Below are positions 10,392-21,877 of a stretch of 64,000 nucleotides of DNA, in pieces; positions within the stretch are counted from its first letter, which is position 1, and each line of letters starts with the position of its first letter. The translations under genes were made by a program, and so were the position numbers. A model generated the notes under the pieces. That model worked only from the letters and a program-made list of their open reading frames with translations. It did not search any database and had not been told where the DNA came from. The stretch spans positions 4,216,001-4,280,000 of the forward strand of contig OW051472.1 in assembly GCA_932521025.1 (NCBI GenBank), written 5' to 3'. This DNA is from Oscheius onirici. Its lineage: Eukaryota; Nematoda; Chromadorea; Rhabditida; Rhabditidae.

Positions 10392-12547
10392 ATGGAAGTT
10401 GACAAGCCTGAAGTCAAGCTAATTGACCTCCAAGTAAATTCGGACTTTCTGAATGCCAATTTCGATGGCTACAAGCTCAATTTGGACCGGATGCCTGTTA
10501 AAGAATTTCCTCTAAGAGTTGGAAGTAATTTATCAACTTTTTTCTCCACTTTTTTAAATTTCAGCACCAGATTTACAGCCATCCGGCATTCAGTTCAGCT
10601 TCGAGCAAGCTAAAATCTTTGCACATGCCGGCCAGCTTTATCACGATGCCTGGAACAGCAGCGAAACTGCGAGTGTTTTTATCCTTCCCCAGCGTGACGG
10701 AAATTTCTACAGAGTCGACTACAATATCGAGGTTCAATATTTTTTTCTTAAGAATAAAAGTTTTTATCTTCAGGCACGTCAATGGGGAGACATCAAAAAG
10801 GCTGCCAGTGGAACAACAGTTGGAGAAAAAGCTCTTCCGCCCTCGCTCGTCTTCCCAACTAAAGATCTTGCCATTTTGTCTAGTGGCTCGAACGCCGTCA
10901 CCATTTATAAAACAGCCGAGGGCAGGACGAAATGGGAGGAAGTATTTACCTTCTGCCCGTTCGAAAGCAGCGGCATCTACATCCAAGATGCTCGTCTTAT
11001 GCAAGGAAAACTCGAAATTCTTGTGGAAAGCGTCGCAGATCACGAGAAGATGTCGCCAGATGACCACAAAGTCTTTGATCTGATCGTGGCCTGGGTTTCC
11101 GTCGCCACAGGTAACTTCCTCGCTATTTCTAAAAACCTTTTATTTAGCAAACTGGCAAGTAACGCGTAAACAAGACATCTCTCTTCCCGGCCATGTCAAT
11201 TTTGTCACTCTGGACGAGCTAGGCCAAAATCTCATCGTGAACTCTTCAGAACCGCCAAAAGTTCTAGCAGATACGGATGGGCTTATTGTGACTGCTGAAG
11301 AGGAAATGGACATCGAGGAACAGAAGAAACACTACGTCTGGACAGAACGCGGGGACGAGGTCGCCATCGCTTTCAGTCTGGATCCGGCTGTGAAGAAACA
11401 GGACATCAACGTCAAGGCTCGTTATTTTTTATACTCAGATATGCTGTTATCGTTAGAATTTCGTTCGATTTCTCAAAAGAAGTCAGACTCGACAAGGACA
11501 CAATTTTATACGCGTTTCGTTTTTCAGCCAGCTTTGAATTCGATCTACATCAGCGTTGGTGGAAACGTCATTCTGAACGGAAAACTAGGTGGCCATGTAC
11601 AGCCAGATGCCGCCACTTGGACTCTAGCTGACTCGAACAAGTAACTATATTCTACTTTTGCCCAACAACCTATTTCAGACTAGAAGTAACTCTTTTCAAA
11701 CGCGATACCGGCGTCCGTTGGAGTTTTCTCGTGGAGGGTGATCAGCGTGGACGTTACGAGCTCGATCCATTGCTCCTGGACGAGGCCACAGCCGCGCTGG
11801 AGAAATTTTCCTGCGATTTCAAGGTTCCCGGAGGTCTGGGCGCTTCGGAAAATTTCAACAGCGAGCAGACGGAAGAATGCGACATGACGGAAGACGAGAT
11901 GAGCACAATCTACTGGTACAGTCGGCAATTGCAGCAGGTCGTCCAGAAGTGCGACATCACGGGACAGCAGTTCCTGTACGAGAAGAAGATTCCCGGCCAG
12001 CCATCGAAGGTGTGCATTCGGTACGATGTCGACGGGATGCTGTTTTCACTCAGCAATGGACAGCTGGTCAACGAGAGCGGTTTTGCAGCTTTCGGATACA
12101 TTCAGGTTAGATTTTGGTCTTATTTTTGTTTTGTAATTGTTCTCTCAAAAATGAACTTGTAAGCAAGCAAACCGTCAAACTATATATCGTCTCTTTTCAG
12201 GCTTCGAAAACGAATAAACGCTGGACCGTGAGTGCTCCAAATCATTCCTACATCGTGCTGGCCGAAGCCAACAATCACGCCTTTGTCTATCATCAGTCGA
12301 CAACAGTCAGTTCAGGTTTACATTTCTTGCTGAAAGTTAAAATAGACTTTTTTCAGAGCTCCTCAACAGGAAGACGAAAGAAAAAGTTGCGGCAGTCGCA
12401 AAACAGCAAGTTGTGAGCTTAAAATCGCGCGAGGATCCGATGGCTATGGATGAAAGCAAAAACTTCAACATTTTGGCAGCTCACGCTGAAAATAAGGCCT
12501 TCTTCCTGCTGACGGAGAGCTCAATTTATGCCGTTTGCGTCGAATAG
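10392..12547 (+). CDS. nudcd1: NudC domain-containing protein 1
   Basis: Model of eight exons, join(10392..10524,10565..10731,10774..11110,11148..11420,11532..11640,11679..12105,12201..12315,12357..12547), 583 aa. The N terminus has the family's SDFLNANFDGYKL motif. A central CS/p23-like domain (about residues 265-370) includes the tryptophan-aspartate part DAATWTLADS and VRWSFLVEGDQRGRYELDP. The C terminus has β-propeller-like repeats ending in FNILAAHAENKAFFLLTE. Human NUDCD1 (CML66) has almost the same length and domain order; it is a cochaperone-type protein linked to dynein/cullin regulation and nuclear-cytoplasmic functions. The start is preceded by ATATTCAG, a likely trans-splice acceptor. 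Exon 5 uses the second of two adjacent AGs (…CAGCCAG), which keeps frame. It converges with the fumarylacetoacetase gene, leaving 157 bp. Confidence 0.92.
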
Positions 12548-12704
12548 AGAAATTCAATATATGTACCCATTTTCCGGTCACTTTTCCCCCACCCCGTACG
12601 GTTTTTACCTTATTTTCTTCCCGGCCTCCTCGGCATTCAAATTGATTGTAAAAAGTTATACATTTGTAAGTGTTACTATTTATTCGAGCCACAAATGGGG
12701 AAAA

Positions 12705-15700
12705 TCACTGGTGGGCTGGAAGAACTTTTCCCAGACAAGGACCGAATCCAATACGAACGCCGTTTTTCTCACAGAAGCCGACCAAGTTGACCTCATCTCC
12801 GTCTTTCAGAAATTTGCGAGTTTCCTTGCCGACGGTAATTTCCTTTGCACCGCGCCAGGATAGCTCCAACATGCTGCCGAATGCGCCTTCTTCTGGTCCG
12901 GAAACAGTTCCGGAACCCATCAGATCACCGGCGTTGACGTTGCAGCCGTTGACAGTGTGGTGGGCCAGTTGCTGCTTCAAAGTCCAGTAGAGGTGCTGAA
13001 AATTAGTCTTTGTTACAGTAATTCGCCTTCTAGAGGATCGTGATGGACAGGACTACGCAACGCTAAATCTCAAAAACTAGATGGGGATGAAAGTATCTTA
13101 TGGAAGGGAATGCTCTTTCCATTTTCTACTCACCTTGAAGCTCGTCTTCATAATAGTATGAGCCTGAGAGTCTCCCTCTGGTTGAATGGTCACGGAAAGA
13201 TTTATGTCCAGAGTGTAGGGATCCTGGTGCTGGAGGTAGGGGAGAGGCTTGGGGTCCTAAAAGTTTTTTAACCATTAAAAAAACTAGTGGAAATATGACA
13301 AACTTGTTGCATGTTCTCGACCAGGAAGGGACGTAGAGCTTCCATGGTCACGACCCATGGAGAGATGGTAGTTCCGAAAGACTTTCCAAGGAATGGACCC
13401 AATGGAACGTACTCCCAAGCCTGAATGTCCCGGGCTAAAAAAAGGTGACCTCTAGCAGAAATGTATTAATCTTACCGCTCCAATCGTTCATTAGGACCAT
13501 TCCGAAGATGTGTTCCTCGGTTTTTTCGATAGGAATTGTCTCTCCGAGCTTCGTGGCTGGTCCGCCAACAAAAAAGGCCATTTCCAGCTCAAAGTCGAGC
13601 AACTTCGATGGTCCATAGAGGGGTTCGGCGACTCCTTCAGGCTTAGTCTGTCCACGGGGACGACGAATCGGTGTTCCGGAGGGAACAACAGAAGAGGCGC
13701 GGCCATGGTAGCCGACAGGAAGATGCTTCCAGTTGGGCATCAGGGCGTTTTCTTTGCCACGGAACATGATTCCGACGTTGGTAGCGTGGTAGATGGACGA
13801 GTAGAAGTCGGTGTAGTCTCCTGAACAGACTCTCTGTTTTACGTTCTTATTGTCTCTCTGAGCCTTCTCCCAGTCCCCGTTTTTGTACTCTCTCAATCCC
13901 TAGTTCATATAAGTTGTCGTCTTTGTCTCTCTGAATACTTGATCATATACCATGTACCTACTGTTGCTAGTATTTCCGCCTCTCCCAATCTCTCATTCCA
14001 TTCCTATAACAACAGTAAAGCACAGTCTCTATCGATTGTATTCTGTAACTCTGCCTCTTGATGATACACTCTATCAAAATACTTTGGCTCATTCCTTGAA
14101 TTACAGTGATGTGAATTTTTTTCCGCGGAAACGTGGAAATTTTTTTTTGACCCTCGAAATTTCAGCGGAATTCCGCGGAAATAATCGACAACATTTCTTG
14201 CTATTTTTTGAGTTTATCGCTTGTATTTTTAACGACAAGAGGACTCTAACATCGAAAACTACCAATCTCTCTACTACTGGTGGACTCTGTTTGTTTGTCC
14301 GGGACCCTAAAGTGACAAGTCAGAAATTGTCAGGATTATGGTTTGTTTAAAAGCGCGATCGTGACCCATTTGTTTCCGCGCGGCCCTTATAACATAGTTA
14401 GGGTTTGTCAAAAGATTAGACGATTTGGATAGGTATTTAGAACTTGAACAGAATTTATTTCGTGCTTCTGATATCCACTTTAAAGCGAGTGTCCGGACCT
14501 TCTTCTCGATGTTTTGCAAAGTTTAATTGACTGGGTAAGTTTTGACATGACTTGACAAACCCACGTTGAACTTGTATTTCTAACCGAATGAGATTGTTAG
14601 CTGTGAAGGAGGCAGTTAGATGTTTTGTGACCGACGTAGATAAACGTTAGTTTTGCAATGTCGGAGTGAGATTATGTAGATAAAGTTTGGGGGTGCGGGT
14701 ATTTCGGCAGGTTAGAGGGAAAAATTTTAATTTTCTAGATCACACCTGCATTTTCCAGCTTTGCGATGTTTTGCAAAGTTGTAGAGCTCTTCAAGTACTA
14801 CAACAAATGGGGGAGAGGGTGGTAGCCGGGATGTACGTCATTAGTTCCAGACAGGAGGAACCGTGCTGTAGGTTGCTCCGTGTCCAATCTTCACGATAAA
14901 TCGCATTTTCTTTGCCTTTGAAAGAATATATAGAAAAACTCTTAGTTATTTTATTGCTTTTGACTTGTCATGACAGATATAATCCCTGGTATGACGATTC
15001 TCCAGAGCTTATAACTCTTATAACACTTCGAGAGCTTATAATTCGGTTATGTTTGAGAATAGACCCCATAAAGAATAGTGATTCGGAATCAGCGAGTTTT
15101 TCTCTGCAAGATCCATATCAGAACTCATAGTCAAGAAAAAAGTCCGGACACTCGCTTTAAATTACTCTCGTGTCTGTGTTTTGGGAGCTTTGTGCGCAAG
15201 ATAGTTTTTAGCAAGTCGCGACAGGAAAAGCAAGTGCGGGAAAGGTTCTCACTTTGGTAGTTTCTTTGGAGGGACAGGGGATGACTGGAGCGACAGAGTG
15301 ACAGAGGGAAGTGATAGAGAAAACAAGAAATCTCTAATTTTAGCAAAGAACCTTGTTAAACTTATTTTTGAAGGAAATGGAAATTGGTTTGGGAAAGTTT
15401 AGGTTATCGAAACCGACTCTCGTTTGAGCCAGCCCGACTAGGCTCAGCAACATTTGTCTTTTTGCTAGTGTTTCACATGCTTAGAGACATATTTTGATAG
15501 GTCTAATACACGCTGACTTCAAAGATTTTAGTCATTTCCGCACATCACTGATTAGGAACCTACCAATTTTTGCAGGAAGATGCATCGTGGCAGCCGACTG
15601 GGGGACTAGAGCTTTGTTTCTCAAGGGCACATCCTCTCTCAGAGTCGTAGTCTCTGCCGACAAAAGGTTCTGGATGGTCTTGCGGGCTTCGTGCCAAGCA

Positions 15701-16196
15701 GCACGCGGTAGAGCCATGAAGTCGTTCAGGGTTGTCTTCTTGAAGACATCCAGATGTCCGTTAAGAGCCGGTCCAGTAAAGAGATGGCTAATCACCGACA
15801 GATCGAGGATTTGGTCGCCGATGGCAACTCCAATGCGGTGATCAGACTGAAATGCAAGAGACTGATCTGCTTTCATGCTGCAGTCTTGAATATACTTGGG
15901 AATAGACCCAAAGGGGCGCCTTTTGCTCACGTATATTCTTGAACTGATCAAGATCAAAAATAGCAGCTCAGAATAATCTCTTGGAACTTAGAAGGAACCG
16001 AACTTTTTTTGGGATCTGTTCAGGAGTTCGGAAATCAATGTGGCTGGAGACTCGAGATGGGTGGGGTTGGTCAAAGACCAAGTAGATTGGTACTGATCGA
16101 CGTTTCACTCACCCTGTCATTGGTCGAAAAGATTCCATAGGGCAGGTTCTCCAGAGGGAAATCAGAACCAGCTGGGACTTCGACGAAAGACTTCAT
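12705..16196 (-). CDS. fah: Fumarylacetoacetase (tyrosine catabolism)
   Basis: Model complement(join(12705..12995,13134..13256,13304..13434,13476..13820,15564..15846,16113..16196)), 418 aa, matching the usual 419. It hydrolyses 4-fumarylacetoacetate to fumarate and acetoacetate, the last step of tyrosine breakdown, in the cytosol. Visible hallmarks: N-terminal [29 protein letters not shown] with the metal-binding aspartate and the following histidine (YHATNVG); [12 protein letters not shown]; the acidic metal cluster in [31 protein letters not shown]; and GSGTVSGPE in the C-terminal hydrolase fold. All of these active-site regions look intact. Intron 2 is 1,743 nt while the others are 38-266 nt; it carries repeats (see separate entries). 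The start is preceded by CTTTAG, a likely spliced-leader site. Confidence 0.95.
14474..15168. repeat. Terminal-inverted-repeat element in fah intron 2
   Basis: A 20-odd-base segment, ACTTTAAAGCGAGTGTCCGG at 14475-14494, recurs in reverse complement as TCCGGACACTCGCTTTAAAT near 15146-15165, bounding about 690 bp. Inside are two AT-rich blocks with repeated GATGTTTTGCAAAGTT (14509 and 14765). No coding capacity. It is likely a MITE or solo-TIR element that has enlarged this intron. Confidence 0.55.
15205..15320. repeat. Dispersed repeat, copy 1 (second copy near 40100)
   Basis: The stretch with GAAAAGCAAGTGCG, CTTTGGTAGTTT and ACAGAGTGACA is shared in the same order with 40,105-40,185. The two share about 70-75 percent of bases by eye over about 110 bp. 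This suggests an interspersed noncoding repeat family present in both an intron and an intergenic region. Confidence 0.5.
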
Positions 16197-17128
16197 CCTA
16201 AAGAGTTTTTAAATGAAACCTATCGAGGTGGACAAGAGAAAAACAACACTGAAACGAAGCCGTGACCCTTTTGATAAGATCGAGGGGAGTTGCGGCAGAG
16301 AGGCCACAGCCAGAGACAGAGAGGGGCGATTACGTTTCAACGAAACTGTCACCGCAACTACCGCCATATATGGGGCTGCCAGCCTCTGCAACAATTGATG
16401 ACAAATAAGGGTCAGGTGGTCGACGGAAAACATAGCTTTTCGGACGCGGAAATCGATAAGTTCGAGTTCAAATCTCTGAGAACTTCAAATGAACAACGTA
16501 ATGTCTGAAAGATGGATAAAGATCAGTTAAAGTCTGTTCAAAAAAAAAGAACGCAACAGTAACCCATATATATTTCGCTTCGAGAACCACAAACCCCTTG
16601 TGGTTCTCGAAGCGAAATATTTATGGGTTACTGTTGCGTTCTTTTTTTTTTTTTTTAACAGACTTTACCGAAAAATCAGTCATGAAGAGAAAGGGGGAAA
16701 CGAAAACATTTTGGGCGCGTTTTCAAATGTCTTCTGCCAATTTTGTACCTTTTTCCTCTTTCTTTCTTTTCATTGCTCATGATCCGTTTTTTGACTAGGG
16801 AATCAGCGACTTCTTAGTTTTTACACAGAAATCTGTTCACAAGCTAGTCATATTCGTAGAAACATAAGCAACCGCTTCCTTCTACATTATTTTATCAAAG
16901 CTGACTTGTTTTGTTTTCATTTGCTCTCATTCCAACAAAAATTTGTCGAACCACTCACGAAATAACACGGCTTGATAGAAAATAGGGGTTCGAAATTGCG
17001 TATTTGCTAGTTCAAACCCCCTATTCAAAGTGTCTGATATTTTTTTCTCCTTTTTGGTACTTTTGTTGTAGCCAAAAATTTGGTTCGTTCTCTTGACTCC
17101 CTTTCAAGTCTTTTTTTTTTCTCCAGAA
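16197..17128. promoter_or_regulatory. Divergent intergenic region of fah and RPP30
   Basis: The two genes are transcribed away from each other, so this 0.9-kb stretch should hold both promoters. Besides the hairpin, I see a GTTTGAAC-like inverted pair near 16990-17030 (GGGGTTCGAAATTGCG against GTTCAAACCCCCTATT) and a long T tract ending in CTCCAG just before the RPP30 ATG. No further gene was recognised. Confidence 0.4.
16528..16667. repeat. Near-perfect 65-bp-arm hairpin between fah and RPP30
   Basis: The left arm 16528-16592 and right arm 16598-16667 are almost exact reverse complements, separated by only five bases (ACCCC). Differences are confined to the A/T homopolymer and one TA repeat step. 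This gives a stem longer than 60 bp in the divergent intergenic region between two genes. Possibly ATCAGT/GATCAGT flanks mark a target duplication, which would make it a young MITE; a regulatory hairpin transcript is the other option. Confidence 0.8.
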
Positions 17129-18381
17129 ATGAGCGTGGCAGCTCCGTCCGGCTCGATGCAATACGCGGATTTGAATATCAGACACACGGGCGATCCAAAA
17201 AAGACCTTGGCACTTGTGAAAAGAGCGATTCGAATGGGATACGACGCTCTAGCAATCAATATCGATGTTGGCGACATTTCACAAGCCGAAGCTCCGGTAA
17301 AATATCTCTTTTGACTCTAAAGTTTAATTTACCAGGAACAATTCGGTCTAAATGAGCTGAATCCGCCTCCGAGTAAGAAAAAGAAGAAGCAGAAGGGCGA
17401 CTTAAAGGCAGCAGTCGAGAAAACGATTCCGGAGCCGTTTATGATCGACACGAGCCTTTTAGACACAACCTCTTTGGAGCAACAGGGTAAAAGATTGCGA
17501 CTTTTCAGGTAATATCTCCTAATTCTCAAGTATTTCCTGTTTCAGTCGTGTCACAATTACTATGAATGACCAGACCATGATCCACAACATTTTCCTGAGT
17601 CCTCAATTGAAAAAATTTGACATTGTTGCCGTGAGGCCAGGAGACGAGTCCATTCTCGCAACACTCGCTAGAAAAACGGACGCCATCGATCTAATTTGCT
17701 TCGGAGCCACTGATACGAAGGTATGTACCTTTTTACTAGATTCCGGTTTGTTTTATTTTGTATCCCGAAACAACCGAAACGAAAAAAACACCCTCACAGT
17801 TCAGTTCTGTGGACATTCCCGGCATCAATGTGTGCCTTTTCCAGATCAGCTGGGCCCAGAAAGGCAAAGTAATGGATCAGATTCGTCAAGAAGGCGTCGG
17901 ATTCGAGCTCACCTACGCTCCAGCTCTTCAATCGAGAGATGACCGCCGTCTCGTCATGTCAAATGGTCGTCGTGTCATTAGAGGCCTCAAACAGAAGGGG
18001 GTTGTCGTCTGTAGTGCTGCCGAATCAATTTTGGACCTCCGAGCGCCGGTCGACGTCATGAATATGCTCACTTTATGGGGTGTAGATGGCTGCAGTGCTC
18101 GTCCAATGATCAGCCGTATGTCTATTTTTTTATCTCCATTTCGGGTTTAAGTCTACGCACAACAAGTTCTACATCGAGCAGAGGCTCGGCGGACCGTCAA
18201 AGGAGCTCTTCACGTCGTTAAAATTGACCAAAACAAGACAGAAGAACCCGTGGCTCCTGTACCGAGTCGATCTGATCCTAAACTGGCCCTCCGTCGCCTT
18301 CTCGCAGTTAAAGAATTCCGAGCTCAGGTAGAATTTTTCCCTGAAACGCCGGCAAAAGACGTGGAAATGACCGAAAAATAG
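17129..18381 (+). CDS. rpp30: Ribonuclease P protein subunit p30
   Basis: Model join(17129..17296,17336..17508,17546..17720,17845..18115,18152..18381), 338 aa. RPP30 is a TIM-barrel protein subunit of nuclear RNase P/MRP, which cuts the 5' leader from pre-tRNAs and processes rRNA. Visible: N-terminal YADLNIRHTGDPKKTLALVKRAIRMGYDALAIN; central SRVTITMNDQ and FDIVAVRPGDES; DLICF; GVGFELTYAPAL; KGVVVCSAAES; and the C-terminal ARRTVKGALHVVKI. A Lys-rich loop (SKKKKKQKG) follows exon 1. Length and motif order match the family. The start lies after a T-rich tract and CTCCAGAA, a good trans-splice acceptor. TRMT10C begins 192 bp after the stop on the same strand. Confidence 0.94.
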
Positions 18382-18573
18382 GTACTCGCTTGTTATATTA
18401 TCATGCTTGTTATTGTTTTCATAAATTGTTATATGTTCCTATCGAGTTTTCGTGAAATTCCGTGGTTTAGCTCCATATATTTTTCTCAAAATTGGTTCCA
18501 TGGTATCAGCGGAAGTCCTGTCATGTACAACCAAAACCTCAAAGTAGTGTCATATTTCAGGACATGGTCCATA

Positions 18574-20005
18574 ATGTTCCGTCCATTCCGCAATCTAGCC
18601 CGAACGTTCTCCATCGAAGTCGGTCAGGTGCTCCGAGATGGCTCTGAACTGATCCATCCGATCGTTTGGCGGCCGGCTACAGAAATAGCGTTACCTTCTA
18701 CCTCCTTTCACCAAAGCCTCTCTCCAGACGACAGGAAGCATCTAGAATTTATTCGAAAAGAAGTCGAGGTTAGTACTTATTATTCCAAAAATAAAACACG
18801 ACATTTCATTTAGCTATTTTCCCGACTGACACCATACTTCCCTACCAGAATAGACGACACGGGCTGGCACTTCCTGATCAACTGCGAGAGCCGACGACAA
18901 CGACTGGATCACGTTATCTTCATGGCAAAAAATGAGCGTTTAGGAGAAAAAGACAAAAAGAGAAAACTAGAAAAGGCGGCGGAAAGAAGCGAGAAAAAAT
19001 ACCACGGCTGGAAAACGATGGTCAATTGGAATTTGGGCCGGATTGGTTCGTTTCTCTACTAATTTTCGAGTAACCTAAAGATTTTAGACAAAGAGGAAAA
19101 GAGATGGGCCTCGATCAAAGTTGTTCAAGCCTACAGACTCCAGGATCGGCCTTCTTTAGCCGTGGATTGTCGGTTTTTGGAAAACATGTCACCTAGAGCA
19201 GCCCAGTTAACAGGATCACAAATGAAACATCTCGTCAGTAGCAACAGATTTAGCAGGTAGGATTTTTGGATGTAACGTTTGAAGAAAAGAAGATAACTAG
19301 CTTTCGTATCTATTGACTCTTTTCAGTTCTCCGTGGCCACTCTATTTTGCCAATTACAACCCAGCTGCCCCGGGAACATCCTCAGCCGCTCAACGACATC
19401 TTTCTCCAATGCTCAAAGGCAAGACCGGCTGTTCGCCCATCTGTACGGACCAGAACTATACGAGCCTCTTTCCTAAGGACAAGATCATTTATTTGAGTCC
19501 CCACGCCGATGAAGAACTCCTCGACATGCAAGAAGACGACGTTCTTTACGTGATTGGCGGAATTGTGGATCGAGTACGGGAGAAGAACATCCATCCGTGG
19601 GCCTCACGAGTGACGGCCGAAGCTGATGGCGTCCGTTGTGCCAAATTCCCGCTCGATCAATTCATAAAGTAGGTTTTTTCATGTATAAACCAAAAAACTA
19701 GTTTAGATGGAAGTCCGGATCGAAATATCTGACTCTTACCGCTGTAGCAAACATCATTCACGATGTTCACGCGACAGGAGGAGACTGGGAAACTGCACTA
19801 GCCAGGTTTGTTATTATTTTATTTTAATAAAGGTTTTTCAAGACACATTCCCGTGCGCAACACTCGTCCTCCCGAAGAGAAGAACCGTCTGCAGATCGAC
19901 AAGCAAAAACGGATTCGCGAATTTAACCACCAGCTACTGCGCATCGTCGAAGAGCATCTACCCCAGTTGGAAGGGAAAATAGAAGAGCAAATGAAGCGTT
20001 TATAG
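18574..20005 (+). CDS. trmt10c: Mitochondrial RNase P protein 1 / tRNA m1R9 methyltransferase
   Basis: Model join(18574..18768,18814..19045,19088..19256,19327..19668,19707..19805,19843..20005), 399 aa. The SPOUT methyltransferase core of the TRMT10 family is visible: IDDTGWHFLINCESRR, YLSPHADEELL, the cofactor-binding knot VLYVIGGIVDR, the PLDQFIKW segment and LTLTAVANIIHDVHATGGDW. The arginine-rich N terminus (MFRPFRNLARTFS) resembles a mitochondrial presequence, and the length matches TRMT10C (about 400 aa). This favours the mitochondrial RNase P subunit over the shorter cytosolic TRMT10A/B. TRMT10C forms a complex with SDR5C1 and PRORP and methylates purine 9 of mt-tRNAs. The start at 18574 is chosen after CATATTTCAG at 18551; an upstream ATG at 18564 is out of frame. 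It converges with the PP1 pseudogene, 41 bp apart. Confidence 0.9.
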
Positions 20006-20046
20006 ACTCCCGAATTAGTTGAATTTTCTTCAAACTTTGGGCTTCA

Positions 20047-21577
20047 TCACTGGGGCTCCTTGAAGAAATCCTGCTTTCTGACAGCCGGATTCGGTGTGAG
20101 AGCCTGTTCGGCCAGTTTCGTGGCCTGAGCTCGTTGGTGTTCTGTGAGCCGAGAAATTTCGATATTGGGGACAAGTGCTTCGAAATAGACTTCCAACTTG
20201 GATTTGACAAACATCACAGCGCCCGCGTTGCCATCCAGACCACAGTAGTTCGGTGCCGAAAAGGGTGACCAGATGATTCTCGAAGTACCACTGATGTCCA
20301 TTAGGGGCGACCTCGTGTCCGCGGCAGATAAAGTCGATGTCCAGCGCGTCGCAGATTCTCTTGACGGCGCCCTCATCGAACTGGACGCTGATTGCGTGAT
20401 TCGAATTGTACTGGAAGCCGCCGGCACAACAGGGATCCAGACTCGGATCGGCCCAGAGCAGATCCTGACAGGCGCCGTCGGTCAGTTCCTAATAATTTTT
20501 GGGCTTTTTCAGCGCCGAGAGCGTGTCGAGGGTCATGGCTTTTGGTGAGATGCCGCCGTGCATACAGAAGATCTGACTGGATATGATGGCACAGATGCAG
20601 CTGGTCGAAAGCCTGTAAAGTTGTCTTTTTGTGAGTTGCGGACTTCCAAAATAGTTTTTCATTCTCAGAAACTAAAATAGTTGAAAGACACGTGTGGCAA
20701 GTGTTCTGGAAGAATCACAACCCTATTTTGTTTTCACGATCTCAAACACCTTTTTCGAACGGAAAACTGACCCGATTGAAGCTCTGCCACATCTTGATGC
20801 TCCTCTTGGCCTTCATTTCTCTGTAGAAACCGTAGATGCGATTGATGGCCCGGATTTCGTGGTTTCCACGCAGAAGATAGATCCGATCCGGGTAGAGAAT
20901 CTTGTAGCAGAAGAGGAGCGCAATGACCTCGAGACCATTCGTACATCTGTCAATGTAGTAGCCGAGGAAGAGAAGACGGCTATTGGGAGGAGGTCCGACC
21001 AGTCGAAGGAAGCGGATGAGATCGGAGAGCTGGCCGTGAATGCTAGGAAGTTCTTCTTTATATACTGTTCATGTACTCACTTTCCGAAGACGATGAAAGG
21101 AGCAGGGAGTTGAAGAAATGCCGGCTCCGTCGTCAAGATCGTCTGGCTTTTTGGATCACGTCTTCCAACTGCTGGTCCTCGAAACCGCATAAATGTTGCT
21201 CCTCCACGATGCGACGGATCATCCTCTCACACAGAAGCACCATCGGCTGAAAGAAGCTGGGTTACTGTATTGTTCGGTTCGGTAGAGGGAGTTACTGAAG
21301 AAATGACTTCACTTTGTCATTACAATAAAGATAGGAGAGAAGGTATCATAGAATCTTGTCAGAAATAGAAAAAATGACCCTGTTCTGGAGAGTGTAGTCT
21401 TGAACAAGGTGGCGGTATTTACATCTGACGTGAAAAAAACGCCTTTTCCGATTGGCAACGCTGGGATGAATACTAGAGACCCCCTCCGACATTCCCAGAA
21501 AAGTACGGAGCTATACACAAGGTAGCTGTTCTTTCGATTACAGTAAAACAACTAACCTCGGCTCTCAAGGAAGACAT
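20047..21577 (-). pseudogene. Protein phosphatase 1 catalytic subunit-like pseudogene
   Basis: Minus-strand pieces follow the PP1 order: MSSLRAE start at 21577, helix [83 protein letters not shown] and SAPNYCGLDGNAGAV. Several lesions occur. One base is missing between the QKAR and TILTTEPAF blocks near 21150. An in-frame TAG lies at 20489-20491. A two-base deletion sits in the TLFSAPNYCG region near 20255. Two metal-binding signatures are also changed: GDxHG reads GNIHG, and GDxVDRG reads GYYIDRC. Neighbouring splice sites remain plausible. The gene is therefore probably dead; if translated in part it would be catalytically inactive. Nematode genomes contain many lineage-specific PP1-like copies, a likely source. 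Confidence 0.8.
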
Positions 21578-21877
21578 GACGCGCAATTGACGACTATCAA
21601 ACTTGACTTGGATTCGAAATAACTTGTTGGCATAAAAAGTTAGCTTTTAAAGTTTCCTAATTTACTTTTAATGTTTTCCAAAGTTATTCAATAAACAACA
21701 CCTCAAAAAGTAAAGCAAGTCATAATTGTCGTTGTCAACCTTCGCTACCATCTCTGAATCTCTTTACCCCTCGTTTTCGTTTTGCTCTGAAAATGAATTT
21801 ACTGTCCTTTCCAGATAAAAAAGTCGTGATCCATGAATTCATAACAGTCAACGAGATAACAAAATAAGATTGGTTGT

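Noticed and set aside
20489-20491. In-frame TAG in the PP1-like gene as a recoded stop
   Set aside because: Two independent frameshifts and loss of metal ligands in the same gene make simple decay more likely than stop recoding.
20694-21113. 139-codon plus-strand open frame
   Set aside because: Shadow of the PP1 pseudogene on the minus strand.
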